Origin: CAVTBT01 sp963733065
GTDB lineage: Bacteria > Actinomycetota > Thermoleophilia > Gaiellales > Gaiellaceae
Length of the DNA stretch: 64,000 bases
Reading direction: 5' to 3'
Assembly: GCA_963733065.1 (NCBI GenBank)
Contig: CAVTBT010000005.1
Location: forward strand, 806,001-870,000
The position numbers and the translations under genes are program-made. Under the pieces are notes generated by a model, which worked only from the letters and a program-made list of their open reading frames with translations, searched no databases and had not been told where the DNA came from. This document shows, piece after piece, positions 1 to 7,968 of the stretch. Within the stretch, counting starts at the first letter, position 1. Each line of letters starts with the position of its first letter.

Positions 1-166
1 GCTCGCCCCGGACGCGGAGCCACTCGCCATCGAGCAGGTTGCGAGCGAGCTCGGCGTGGAGCAGCTCGTCGATGAAGATCGAGGGGGCAGGAACCAGGAG
101 CGCGACGACCCCGCGCACGAGCACCGCGGCCACGACGAGGACGCCCAGCACGAGCCCCGGCCTCAC
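1..166 (-). CDS. Membrane glycosyltransferase-like protein, N-terminal part (cut by window edge)
   Basis: The reverse strand opens with a GTG at 166 and stays open to the window edge, giving 55 residues. They form one hydrophobic membrane segment (about residues 4-28) followed by SIFIDELLHAELARNLLDGE. An acidic D-E pair just after the first membrane helix, followed by an ARxLLDGE-like stretch, is the style of GT-C (dolichyl-phosphate-mannose/ArnT-like) integral-membrane glycosyltransferases of actinobacteria, so this is a family-level guess. The gene runs divergently from the multicopper oxidase gene and the rest lies outside the window. No upstream ATG is in frame, so the GTG is the best available start. 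Confidence 0.5.
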   Translation of the reverse strand, partial: MRPGLVLGVLVVAAVLVRGVVALLVPAPSIFIDELLHAELARNLLDGEWLRVRGE

Positions 167-200
167 GGCGCGATCGTACGGCGCGATCCGGAAGCCGGCG

Positions 201-246
201 TTGCGGGTTCGGCACCGGAGCGGCTAATGTTTAGGCATGTCTAAAC
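201..246 (+). promoter_or_regulatory. Leaderless promoter with DtxR/MntR-like operator over the start codon
   Basis: A -35-like TTGCGG (201-206) and a -10-like TAATGT (225-230) are 18 bp apart. The -10 ends 6 nt before the ATG at 237, so transcription should start on or next to the start codon. Over this lies the palindrome GTTTAGGCATGTCTAAAC (229-246), 8 of 9 positions symmetric, whose centre contains the ATG. Its TTTAGGnnnnCTAAA shape resembles sites of DtxR/MntR-family metal repressors. The downstream genes (metal oxidase and ZIP transporter) fit metal-responsive control. The identity of the regulator is inference. Confidence 0.55.
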
Positions 247-1277
247 TTTCACGCCGCAAGCTCATCGTGGGCGCCGCGCCGATCGTGGCCGCCCCGGTGC
301 TCGGGCGCTATGCGCTCGCGGGCGACGCGACCGCGGCCGGGCACGGCGGCCCCTTGCACGACCACTCGTCGCACGACCACTCCCGCTCCACCCAGGGGCA
401 CGTCCGCGGCCACACGGCGAGTGGGCACGCAGCCATGATCGGAGAGGCCGCGCCCGCCGTCGGCGGTCCGAACGACCTCGACGCGCTGCTCTACCCGCCC
501 CCGGCGCTGCCGTACGAGCCGGGCCGCGTCCGGGAGTACACGCTGCGCGCGGTCGACCGCGAGCTCGAGATCGCCCCCGGCGTCTTCTTCCCGGCCTGGA
601 CGTACAACGGCACGGTGCCCGGACCGGTGATCCGCGCCACGGAGGGCGACACGCTGCGGGTCAACTTCGTCAACGCGGGCTCCCATCCGCACACGATCCA
701 CTTCCACGGCATCCACCCCGCGAACATGGACGGCGTCTTCCAGATCGTCCAGCCGGGCGGCGACTTCACCTACGAGTTCGAGGCCCGCCCCGCCGGCCTC
801 CACCTCTACCACTGCCACGCGACCCCGCTCAAGAAGCACATCCACAAGGGGCTCTACGGCGCGTTCATCATCGACCCGAAGGAACCGCGGCCGCCCGCCC
901 GGGAGCTCGTCATGGTGATGAACGGCTACGACACGGACGCCGACGGCGGCAACAACTTCTACACGGTCAACGGCCGGAGCTTCTACTACGCCCGCTACCC
1001 GATCCGGGTGCGCCGGTCGGAGGTCGTTCGCATCTACCTCGCGAACCTGACCGAGTTCGACCTCATCAACTCCTTCCACCTGCACGCGGACTTCTTCCGC
1101 TACCAGCCGACCGGCACGGGCGATCACTGGGAGTACACGGACACGATCATGCAGTGCCAGGGCCAGCGCGGCGTGCTCGAGATCGAGTTCGCGAACACCG
1201 GCATGTTCATGTTCCACGCGCACCAGTCCGAGTTCGCGGAGCTCGGCTGGATGGGCTTCTTCAACGTGGTCGACTGA
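237..1277 (+). CDS. Tat-exported multicopper oxidase with His-rich N-terminus
   Basis: This 346-residue protein has a twin-arginine signal (SRRKLIVGAAP) and then a histidine-rich stretch (about 36-64) likely to bind metal. The cupredoxin domains carry multicopper-oxidase copper motifs: HTIHFHGIH (152-160), the type-1/type-2/3 cluster YHCHATP with HIH at 201-203, FHLHADFF in the second half, and FHAHQSEFAELGWMG near the C-terminus. The length fits a two-domain laccase or nitrite-reductase-like enzyme. It should act outside the membrane, oxidising metals or phenols with oxygen. The next gene, a ZIP transporter, overlaps by 1 bp (TGATG), which suggests a metal oxidation and uptake or efflux pair. 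The start is leaderless and sits inside an operator-like palindrome. Substrate unknown. Confidence 0.85.
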   Translation: MSKLSRRKLIVGAAPIVAAPVLGRYALAGDATAAGHGGPLHDHSSHDHSRSTQGHVRGHTASGHAAMIGEAAPAVGGPNDLDALLYPPPALPYEPGRVREYTLRAVDRELEIAPGVFFPAWTYNGTVPGPVIRATEGDTLRVNFVNAGSHPHTIHFHGIHPANMDGVFQIVQPGGDFTYEFEARPAGLHLYHCHATPLKKHIHKGLYGAFIIDPKEPRPPARELVMVMNGYDTDADGGNNFYTVNGRSFYYARYPIRVRRSEVVRIYLANLTEFDLINSFHLHADFFRYQPTGTGDHWEYTDTIMQCQGQRGVLEIEFANTGMFMFHAHQSEFAELGWMGFFNVVD

Positions 1278-2473
1278 TGGAGGCGGGGAGCGCGACCGGC
1301 GGCGGGTCGACGCTCGGCTGGCGGCTGGCGGCGCTCGTGCCGGTCCTGCTGCTGGCGCTCGTCGTCGGCGCCTTCGCCGCGACAGGCTCGTCCATCGTCG
1401 ACCTGCTCGGGCGCGGCGCGCCGCCGCCGGACGAGTTCGACGTGCGCCGCGTGGAGTTCGATCCGGGCGAGATCAGGATCCGCGTCACGAACCCGCAGCC
1501 GGAGGACCTCACGATCGCCTCCGTCACCGTCGACGACGCGATCGTGCCGTTCACCGTCGACGGCGACACAACGCTGTCGCGACTCCGCTCGAGCACGATC
1601 GTCGTGCCGTTCGACTGGGTGGAGGACGACCCGATCACGGTCGGGGTGACGAGCTCGACCGGCATCGAGACGGTGGAGGAGATCCCCGCCGCCGTTGAGA
1701 CCCCCGGTGTCACCGGCGAGGCGATCCTCGGCTACACGATCATCGGCTTCCTGGTGGGGGTCGTGCCGATCGCGCTCGGGCTGCTCTGGCTCCCGTCCCT
1801 GCGGCGCGCCGATCCGCGCTGGCTCTCCGCCTTCATGGCGCTGACGGGCGGCCTGCTCGCATTTCTGGGCATCGAGGCGCTCTTCGAGGCCTTCGAGCGG
1901 CAGGCCGTCCTGCCGTCCGCGATGGGCGGCGCCGGCCTCGTGCTGCTCGGCGTGGCGATCAGCTACCTGACGATGACGTTCCTGTCCGCTCGTCTCGCGC
2001 GCGGGACGGCCGGGCTCGGCGGTCTCGCGCTCGCCACGCTCGTGGCGATCGGCATCGGGGTGCACAACTTCGGCGAAGGTCTCGCCATCGGGACGTCGTT
2101 CGCGTTCGGCGAGCTGACGCTCGGGACGTTTCTCATCGTCGGCTTCATGATCCACAACGTCACGGAAGGGCTCGGCATCGCCGCTCCGGCCGCGGAAGGC
2201 AGTGCACGGCCGTCAGTCGCACGGCTGGGGGGCCTCGCCCTGATCGCCGGTGCCCCGGCGATCGTCGGCGGCTGGACGGGCGGCTTCCTGGCGAACGACG
2301 TGCTCGCGGTGCTGTTCTTCGCCGCCGCCGCGGGCGCCGCGCTCGAGGTCGTGGTCGAGGTCGGGCGGTTCGTCTCGACCCGCGCGCCGGGCGGGCTGCG
2401 CTCGGGCTGGGTGATCGGCGGCTTCCTCGCCGGCATCGCGGTGATGTACGTCACCGGCCTGCTGGCCGGCTAG
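1277..2473 (+). CDS. ZIP-family metal transporter with extracytoplasmic N-terminal domain
   Basis: The ATG at 1277 overlaps the oxidase stop codon. The 398-residue product has an N-terminal membrane segment (about 14-35), a roughly 110-residue soluble beta-rich domain, then seven or eight membrane helices. The helices contain the two ZIP signatures, HNFGEGLAIG and HNVTEGLGI, which provide the His/Glu metal site. ZIP proteins move Zn, Fe or Mn across the membrane. The extra N-terminal domain, probably outside the membrane, is unusual for ZIP proteins and could receive metal from the co-transcribed oxidase (inference). A longer upstream start is possible in frame but would lie inside the oxidase gene. 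Confidence 0.85.
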   Translation: MEAGSATGGGSTLGWRLAALVPVLLLALVVGAFAATGSSIVDLLGRGAPPPDEFDVRRVEFDPGEIRIRVTNPQPEDLTIASVTVDDAIVPFTVDGDTTLSRLRSSTIVVPFDWVEDDPITVGVTSSTGIETVEEIPAAVETPGVTGEAILGYTIIGFLVGVVPIALGLLWLPSLRRADPRWLSAFMALTGGLLAFLGIEALFEAFERQAVLPSAMGGAGLVLLGVAISYLTMTFLSARLARGTAGLGGLALATLVAIGIGVHNFGEGLAIGTSFAFGELTLGTFLIVGFMIHNVTEGLGIAAPAAEGSARPSVARLGGLALIAGAPAIVGGWTGGFLANDVLAVLFFAAAAGAALEVVVEVGRFVSTRAPGGLRSGWVIGGFLAGIAVMYVTGLLAG

Positions 2474-2476
2474 CTC

Positions 2477-3646
2477 CTACCGCCGCCGTGCCGCGGGCCT
2501 GGGCAGCGGGGCGAAGGACGTGCCGCCGCAGTGCTCGCAGCCGGCCAGCTTGAGCTCGACGACGGTCGTCCAGCGCCGGCCCCGACCGACGCGTTCGACC
2601 CGGCTGCAGCGCGTGCACCGGAAGTCCCGCAGCGGCCGCGAGACGTCGCCGGTGTACAGCGGCCCGTCGTAGCGCCCGGCAGCGGGCGGTCGCAGCTCCG
2701 GTGTCGTCGCGAGGTGGTAGAGGTGGCTGGTGCCGCCGAGCGCTCCTGCCCCGACGTAGTCGTTGAAGCCCCGTACGAGCCGCTGCACGGAGAAGCCGAG
2801 GCCGACGATCGTGCGCTGCACCTCGAGCGTCTCGGAGGGCCGCCTCGGGCCGAAGGCGAGGAACACGTCGCGGCGGCCGGGGCCGGCGGTCGCCTCGGCG
2901 GCGCGGGAGAGGAAGAGCGCCGCGCCCTGCGGCGTGTAGGGCGGATCGGTGAAGACGGTGCCGGCCGTGCCGAGCAGTCGTTCGGGCAGCGGCTCTCGCA
3001 GATCGTGTTCGACGACCTCGACCGGATACGGGGCGCTGCGGAGCGACCGTGCGACGAAGGCCGTGACCCGCGGGTCGACGTCTACGACGACGAGGCCGCG
3101 AACCGCGGTGCCGATGCCGTGCGAGGCGAGCACCGCGAGCGCCACGGACGTGAGGTCGTCGTCTCCGAGGAGCAGGAGTCGCCGGCCGTCGAGCGCGCCC
3201 GCATCGTCCATCGCCAGCACCCGCCGGACCTTCGTCTCGACGGTGCAGTGCGCCTGGTCGAGCTCGACGCGCACCCGGGGCGCGTCTCGCACGACCGCCC
3301 CCAGCTCACGGATCGCCGGAGCCAGGCCGCCGGGCAGGACGATCTCGCGACGCGCGCACGTCGGACAGCCCGCGTCGTGGAGCCGCCTGCGCGCGACGTC
3401 GCCGAAGACGAGGTGGCCGCGCGGCGTGAGGCGCACCGGCCGCTGCGTGCTGACGACGCCGCGCTTGCGAAGCTCGTTGCAGATCGCGCTGACGAACGGC
3501 ACGGGCAGCTCTGTCGCGCGGCTGATGCGCCGCACGGCGACCGGCTCGAGCCGCGCGACGACGCGGATGACGTCGCGGATCCCGTCCTCGCCCTCGGCGA
3601 GGCCGACGGCGGCGGCCACCTCGCCCACGATGCGCTCCGCCGTCAC
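2477..3646 (-). CDS. bpsA: N4-bis(aminopropyl)spermidine synthase-like protein (BpsA family)
   Basis: The 389-residue product has an N-terminal winged-helix-like region (about 1-80), a Cys pair (CPTC), and a Rossmann aminopropyltransferase core with LLLLGDDDLTS and the TDPPYTPQGA active-site loop. A FNDYVG motif and a C-terminal CxxC...CxxC zinc-ribbon-like tail follow. This is the architecture of BpsA (formerly DUF43), which adds two aminopropyl groups from decarboxylated SAM to spermidine to give branched polyamines. The GTG start overlaps the speD stop (GTGA), so the enzyme that makes the aminopropyl donor is co-translated just upstream. It meets the ZIP gene tail-to-tail with 3 bp between the stops. 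Confidence 0.8.
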   Translation of the reverse strand: MTAERIVGEVAAAVGLAEGEDGIRDVIRVVARLEPVAVRRISRATELPVPFVSAICNELRKRGVVSTQRPVRLTPRGHLVFGDVARRRLHDAGCPTCARREIVLPGGLAPAIRELGAVVRDAPRVRVELDQAHCTVETKVRRVLAMDDAGALDGRRLLLLGDDDLTSVALAVLASHGIGTAVRGLVVVDVDPRVTAFVARSLRSAPYPVEVVEHDLREPLPERLLGTAGTVFTDPPYTPQGAALFLSRAAEATAGPGRRDVFLAFGPRRPSETLEVQRTIVGLGFSVQRLVRGFNDYVGAGALGGTSHLYHLATTPELRPPAAGRYDGPLYTGDVSRPLRDFRCTRCSRVERVGRGRRWTTVVELKLAGCEHCGGTSFAPLPRPAARRR

Positions 3647-4032
3647 CCTTCGAGGCCTCGAGGGACGGAGCGGACGGTCGCCCGGCGGGCGCCGAGGCCC
3701 TCCCGAACGGCGCGCAGGACGCGCTCGCCGTCGACGTCCCCGCACGAGAGCAGGTCGACGTTCGCCATCAGCCCCTCGGGCCAGGTGTGGATGCTGAGGT
3801 GCGACTGCGCCAGGAGCAGGGCGCCGGTGACGGCGCCGTTCGGGAAGACGTGGAACGTGTCCGCGAGCACGCGGGCGCCGCCGCAGGCCGCGGCGTCGTA
3901 GAGGAGCGTGCGCAGCTCGCCGTGGGCGACGAGCACGGACGCGTCCTCGACCCAGGCGTCCATGGTGTAGAGACGCATGGGGGCGATCGATGGGCTCCGG
4001 CGCGGCTGCGGCCGGACAGCGGTGAAGCTCAA
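3643..4032 (-). CDS. speD: S-adenosylmethionine decarboxylase proenzyme
   Basis: The 129-residue protein has the length of bacterial class 1b SpeD. The signature SHLSIHTWPE places the pyruvoyl-forming serine at 77 and the catalytic His at 82, and Cys97 lies in LLSCGD. The residue before the cleavage serine is Gln, where many family members have Glu. The TTG start is supported by a good AGGAGG seven bases upstream; an internal ATG (codon 19) would shorten the N-terminus. The product supplies decarboxylated SAM, here presumably to the overlapping bpsA. The upstream leader contains a palindromic repeat and a tiny ORF with its own ribosome-binding site. Confidence 0.88.
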   Translation of the reverse strand: MSFTAVRPQPRRSPSIAPMRLYTMDAWVEDASVLVAHGELRTLLYDAAACGGARVLADTFHVFPNGAVTGALLLAQSHLSIHTWPEGLMANVDLLSCGDVDGERVLRAVREGLGARRATVRSVPRGLEG

Positions 4033-4059
4033 CCGGGTTCCTCCTGAGCTTGCGGTCTC

Positions 4060-4104
4060 GTCAGCCGGCCGTGACGGTGTCTGACACCGTCACGCGTCGC
4101 TGAC
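4060..4104. repeat. REP-like palindrome, copy 1
   Basis: A perfect inverted repeat GTGACGGTGTC / GACACCGTCAC (4071-4081 and 4083-4093, one base between) is framed by outer arms GTCAGC (4060-4065) and GCTGAC (4099-4104). The same roughly 45-bp unit occurs in the opposite orientation at 22075-22119 with about two differences. It lies in the speD leader and may fold in the RNA. Two copies in 64 kb and the nested-palindrome form suggest a genome-wide REP-type extragenic element. Confidence 0.7.
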
Positions 4105-4156
4105 GCCTCGACGGGCCGCCGAGCGGGCTCAGGCGTGCTGCTGGTGCGTGTGCCGG

Positions 4157-4198
4157 CTAGCTGCGGCGGCCGAAGGAGTGGGCGTTCCGTGCAATCAC
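4157..4198 (-). CDS. Possible 13-codon leader ORF upstream of speD
   Basis: In the 225-bp gap between the flippase stop and speD, a strong Shine-Dalgarno (GAAGGAGGG) sits seven bases before a GTG that opens MIARNAHSFGRRS and a stop. The ribosome-binding site lies in a 9-bp inverted repeat, CCGAAGGAG (4170-4178) with CTCCTTCGG (4208-4216), so the RNA could hide or expose it. Further upstream is the perfect palindrome GCGCGCCGCGGCGCGC (4230-4245), a possible terminator of the flippase transcript. A regulatory uORF for polyamine synthesis is attractive but unproven; the hairpin could also simply be a terminator. Confidence 0.3.
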   Translation of the reverse strand: MIARNAHSFGRRS

Positions 4199-4257
4199 TG
4201 TCCATCCCTCCTTCGGCTCGAAAGACCGCGCGCCGCGGCGCGCACGACCGTAGGAGT

Positions 4258-5685
4258 CTAGCGCGCCACGAGTGCCCGCAGCCGGGCGCGCTCGCCGGGC
4301 AGGAAGAAGCCGAGCGGCGCCAGCGCCAGCGGGTAGGCGAGCGCGAGCAGGAGGGCCAGCGCCAGGCCGACGTCGAGCAGCTTCCCCGCGACCACGAGCG
4401 CCACGGCCAGCGCGGCCGCGGTCGCCACGCGGCGCCACTGGTACGGCACGGGGAAGACGCGCTGCGCGTACCAGGTCATCAGCACGAACATGAGGGAGTA
4501 CGCGGCGACCGTGGCGATGGCCGCGCCCATCATCCCGTAGGGCGGGATGAGCAGGAGGTTGAGGGCCACGTTGAGGAGCGCCGCGGCTCCGGCGATCACC
4601 CAGTTGAACTGCGTCCGCTTCGCCCGGCCGACGCCGATGGCCATGACCACGTACGCGGCGTAGGCGACCGTCGCGAAGGCGAGCGGCGCGACGACCTCGG
4701 AGCCCTCGTAGAACGCAGGCGTCGCGAGCAGGCGCACGAGCCACGGCGACAGCAGGCCGAGCCCCAGCGCCACCCAGGAGGCGAGGACGACGAGGTAGGT
4801 GAGCACGAAGGCATACGTCCGCCTCGCCTCGGCGTCGTCTCGGATCGAGTACGCGAACGCCGGCCATGCCGTGCGGAAGGCCGTGAGCAGCAGCACCATC
4901 GCCGAGGCGATGCGGACGCCGATCTCGTAGAGCCCGACCTCCTCCAGGTCGGCGAGGTGCACGAGGAAGAAGCGGTCGCCGAAGTTGATCGCGATCAGCG
5001 CCAGTGCGGTGGGGACGAGCGGAATCCCGAACCGGTTCATCTCGCGGAGCAGCGGCCGGGAGAAGCTGCGGCCGAGCCAGTGGCGGTGGACGGCGACCAG
5101 GCCGGCGGTGACGAGCAGCGTCCCGGTGATGTTGCCGACGATCACGCCGAGCGCGCCCTGCTCCCAGACGACCACGAGCAGCACCGTCGCGCCGATCGTG
5201 ATCGCGACGTTCGTCAGGCTCGCGGCCACGAAGGCGGTCGAGCGCTCCTCCGCGCGGAACAGCGCGGTCTGCTGCTCGTAGACCATCTGCGCGAGGACGC
5301 CGAGCGCGCCGGCGCGGACGAGGTCGGGGTCGTCGACCCCCAGCGCATCCGCGATCGGGGCGGCCAGCGCGACGCCGAGCACGAAGCCGAGGAGGCCCAT
5401 CGCCAGCGTGAACCAGAAGCTCGTGCGCACCACGAGGCGCCGGCCCGCGTCGTCGTCGGCGTCGAAGTAGAAGCGGAAGAACGCCGACGAGATGCCGAGC
5501 CGGAGGACCGTGACGGCCACGGCAGACAGTGCGACGACGAGCCCGACCTCGCCGAGGTCGGACGTGTCCAGGTACCGCGTGTAGAGCGGCAGCAGGAAGA
5601 CGGCGAGGATGCGCGAGACGAGGCCGCCGAGCCCGTAGATCGCCGAGTGCCGGCCGAGCCGCGCCAGCTGTTCGCCGAGGCTCAT
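4258..5685 (-). CDS. Wzx-type polysaccharide flippase (MATE/MVF superfamily)
   Basis: The 475-residue product is almost entirely hydrophobic, with about twelve to fourteen predicted membrane helices. It opens with the family-typical GRHSAIYGLGGLVSRILAVF and contains LPLYTRYLDTSDLGEVGLV near the N-terminus. This matches lipopolysaccharide/teichoic-acid flippases that move lipid-linked oligosaccharides across the cytoplasmic membrane. The ATG at 5685 is one base from the stop of the upstream glycosyltransferase gene, so the two are an operon. A longer in-frame start would lie inside that gene and is unlikely. Confidence 0.85.
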   Translation of the reverse strand: MSLGEQLARLGRHSAIYGLGGLVSRILAVFLLPLYTRYLDTSDLGEVGLVVALSAVAVTVLRLGISSAFFRFYFDADDDAGRRLVVRTSFWFTLAMGLLGFVLGVALAAPIADALGVDDPDLVRAGALGVLAQMVYEQQTALFRAEERSTAFVAASLTNVAITIGATVLLVVVWEQGALGVIVGNITGTLLVTAGLVAVHRHWLGRSFSRPLLREMNRFGIPLVPTALALIAINFGDRFFLVHLADLEEVGLYEIGVRIASAMVLLLTAFRTAWPAFAYSIRDDAEARRTYAFVLTYLVVLASWVALGLGLLSPWLVRLLATPAFYEGSEVVAPLAFATVAYAAYVVMAIGVGRAKRTQFNWVIAGAAALLNVALNLLLIPPYGMMGAAIATVAAYSLMFVLMTWYAQRVFPVPYQWRRVATAAALAVALVVAGKLLDVGLALALLLALAYPLALAPLGFFLPGERARLRALVAR

Positions 5686-5686
5686 G

Positions 5687-6637
5687 TCAGAGCCGAGCGT
5701 AGAGGTCGAGCAGGCGGTCGGTGACCCGCTCGAGGTCGTGCACGCGCTCCGCATAGGCGCGGCTCTCGGCGCCGAGGCGGCGCCATTCGGCCGGGCCCGC
5801 CGCGACGAGCGCCGTGAGCCGCTCGCGCAGGGTTTCCGCCGACGCGTTCACGAGCGGGACGCGCGTGGCGAACGCCTCTTCCGTGCGCCGGACGGCCTCG
5901 TCGTGGAGGAAGGTCACGACCGGCTTGCCGAGTGCGAGGCACTCGATCGCGAGCAGGCCGTACCAGCCGGCGTTGAGCTGGTCGACCACGATGTCGGCGG
6001 CCCGGTAGCGCTCCCGCGCCGCGTCGTGGTGCAGCCCCTCGACGAGGTCGAGGTCGGCGTCGAGGCCCTCGCAGGCGGCGATCACGGCGTCCGTGCCCTT
6101 TCGGCGCCGGCTCGAGGGGGCGTGCACGATCACCGGGCGGCGGCGGTCCGCCGGCGGGGCCGGAGCGTACTCCGATAGGTCGACCCCGGGTGGGATCAGC
6201 TCGGCGTCCGGCACCCAGCGGATCGCGTCGCAGCTGCCGACGACCTCGGCGTCTGCGCGCGCGCCGAAGGCGAGCGCCTCACGGCTCTTGCCGCGGATGT
6301 CGGAGCCGAGATAGTGGAACACGCTCTTGCGGCGGAACAGGTGCAGCAGCGGGAACTGCAGCCGCTTCGGCACGAGCGTCAGGCCGAAGTAGAAGTGGAA
6401 GACGTCCGTTCGCGGCAGCAGTCGCGCGAATGTGTGCCACTGCGCGACCTGGCGGCGGGCGAGGCCGCGATTCGCGAGGTCGAGCGACTCGTCCGCCTCG
6501 GGGTGCAGCCGGTAGCGCTCGAACACGACGAGCCGCGCGTCGACCCCGCGGCGGCGCAGCGCCTGGACGTTCGTCCACGGCACGCCGGCCGTGTTCACGG
6601 GGCAGTGGACGACCCGGAGGGGGCGCTGGGTGGCCAC
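5687..6637 (-). CDS. Glycosyltransferase (GT4-like)
   Basis: The 316-residue protein starts at a GTG (6637), giving ATQRPLRVVHCPVNTAGVPW, and has a two-Rossmann GT-B layout. The C-terminal half holds the nucleotide-sugar region with PGVDLSEYAP, VHAPSSRRRKGTD and the E-rich IECLALGKPVVTF segment typical of GT4 enzymes. It probably adds a sugar to a lipid-linked glycan exported by the adjacent flippase. It is divergent from the AraC-type gene, with 22 bp between start codons, so the promoters must overlap. Donor and acceptor cannot be read from the sequence. Confidence 0.8.
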   Translation of the reverse strand: MATQRPLRVVHCPVNTAGVPWTNVQALRRRGVDARLVVFERYRLHPEADESLDLANRGLARRQVAQWHTFARLLPRTDVFHFYFGLTLVPKRLQFPLLHLFRRKSVFHYLGSDIRGKSREALAFGARADAEVVGSCDAIRWVPDAELIPPGVDLSEYAPAPPADRRRPVIVHAPSSRRRKGTDAVIAACEGLDADLDLVEGLHHDAARERYRAADIVVDQLNAGWYGLLAIECLALGKPVVTFLHDEAVRRTEEAFATRVPLVNASAETLRERLTALVAAGPAEWRRLGAESRAYAERVHDLERVTDRLLDLYARL

Positions 6638-6659
6638 GGACCGCGACAATACGGACACG

Positions 6660-7517
6660 GTGACACTCATCCGCCACGAAGGCGACGACGGTCGCTGGTT
6701 GCTGCTCACTCGCGAGCCGCACCCGGGTCTCCGTGCGCACGTGCTCGACCTGGCGGGCTACGAGGAGCCCACAGCGGCCGGGGTGCGCCGCAGGCACCTG
6801 CCGGCGGTATTCGTGCCGCTGATCCTCAACTTCGGGGCGCCGTGGCGCCTGTTCGACCCGGTCGAGCCGGGCCGGGTCACGGAGCGCTCGAGCTTCGTCT
6901 CGGGCCTCGGCGAGGCCGGCGGCATGACGGAGGCGGCCGGCGCGGCGCTCTGCGTCCAGGTCAACCTGACGCCGCTCGGCGCCCGGCGGATTCTCGGCGT
7001 GCCCATGCACGAGCTCGAGGACCGGGAGGTCGGGCTCGAGGAGGTGCTCGGGCGAGACGCTGAGCGGCTCGAAGAGCGGCTGTTCGCGACGCCCCGCTGG
7101 GAGGCTCGCCTCGATCTCGTCGAGCGCTTTCTCGCGGCCCGGCTGGCTGACACGCCGCCCGTGCGGCCCGACGTCATGCGGGCCTGGCGGCGGCTGGAAG
7201 AGACCGGTGGCCGCCTGCGCGTCGAGGCGCTCGCCGCCGAGCTTCGCTGCAGCCGCAAGCACCTGGTGGCGCAGTTCCGCGAGTTCGTCGGCCCGCCGCC
7301 GAAGACCGCGGCCCGCATCCTGCGCTTCAACGCACTGCTGCGGCTGCTCGACCGCCGCCCGCGTCCGGGCTGGGCGGAGCTTGCGGCGCTCTGCGGCTAC
7401 GCCGACCAGTCGCATCTCAGCCGAGAAGTACGGCGCCTCGCCGGCTGCACGCCCCGCGAGCTGGCCGGCGACCCGCCGGTGACATTCGTCCAAGACGCGC
7501 TCGTCGCCGCCTCGTAG
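6660..7517 (+). CDS. AraC-family transcriptional regulator
   Basis: The C-terminal third (about residues 180-275) contains two helix-turn-helix units: LRVEALAAELRCSRKHL, and WAELAALCGYADQSHLSREV followed by TPREL. The N-terminal half resembles the sensor part found in a common actinobacterial AraC subgroup (LTREPHPGLRAHVLDLAGY). The GTG at 6660 is chosen because the domain begins there and a GACAAT sits about ten bases upstream; the longer frame overlaps the divergent glycosyltransferase gene. Thirty bases downstream is a VOC-family gene, a pairing often seen with this subgroup, so it may control that gene. The ligand is unknown. Confidence 0.85.
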   Translation: MTLIRHEGDDGRWLLLTREPHPGLRAHVLDLAGYEEPTAAGVRRRHLPAVFVPLILNFGAPWRLFDPVEPGRVTERSSFVSGLGEAGGMTEAAGAALCVQVNLTPLGARRILGVPMHELEDREVGLEEVLGRDAERLEERLFATPRWEARLDLVERFLAARLADTPPVRPDVMRAWRRLEETGGRLRVEALAAELRCSRKHLVAQFREFVGPPPKTAARILRFNALLRLLDRRPRPGWAELAALCGYADQSHLSREVRRLAGCTPRELAGDPPVTFVQDALVAAS

Positions 7518-7547
7518 CCTCGATCGCAGTCCAGCGAAGGAGGAGCA

Positions 7548-7943
7548 ATGGCACAGGGAACTGCGACCGAGGTCGCCACCGTCTACCCGTTCTTCGGCTA
7601 CCGGGACGCGCCGGCGGCGATCGATTGGCTCGACCGGGCCTTCGGCTTCGAGCGCGGCGAGGTCACGATGGGCGAGGACGGCGGGATCGTGCACGCCGAG
7701 CTCTGGCTCGGGCGCGGCGGTGTGATGCTCGGCTCGGAGAACGGCTCGTCCTCGGATCTCGGCGACGGCACGTACGTCGTCGTGGCTCCCGAGGACGTCG
7801 ACGGCCTCTACGAGCGCGCGCGGGCGGCCGGTGCGGAGGTCGTCCGAGAAGTCGCCGACACGAGCTACGGCTCGCGCGACTTCATCGTCCGTGACCCGGA
7901 GGGGAAGCTGTGGGCCTTCGGCACGTACCGACCGGCGCCGTGA
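7548..7943 (+). CDS. VOC-superfamily (glyoxalase/bleomycin-resistance-like) protein
   Basis: The 131-residue protein has the beta-alpha-beta-beta-beta repeats of the vicinal-oxygen-chelate fold: FGYRDAPAAIDWLDRAFGFE at the N-terminus and YGSRDFIVRDPEGKLWAFGTY at the C-terminus. The second stretch carries the conserved R-D-x-D-P-E-G metal-side motif. GAAGGAGGAGCA before the ATG is an excellent ribosome-binding site. Members include glyoxalases, dioxygenases and small-molecule binding proteins. It is probably expressed with, or controlled by, the AraC regulator 30 bp upstream. It converges on the APH-like gene with 25 bp between stops. Confidence 0.8.
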   Translation: MAQGTATEVATVYPFFGYRDAPAAIDWLDRAFGFERGEVTMGEDGGIVHAELWLGRGGVMLGSENGSSSDLGDGTYVVVAPEDVDGLYERARAAGAEVVREVADTSYGSRDFIVRDPEGKLWAFGTYRPAP

Positions 7944-7968
7944 ACCGGCGTTGGGCCGCAGCGCCCCG

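Noticed and set aside
249..1223. A 324-codon minus-strand open frame opposite the multicopper oxidase
   Set aside because: Low-complexity Val/Arg/Glu composition and no motif; the oxidase on the other strand has full copper-site motifs.
4135..5724. A 529-codon plus-strand open frame rich in Arg, Asp and Glu
   Set aside because: It is the complement of the flippase gene; the protein has no hydrophobic core and is a typical GC-rich antisense artefact.
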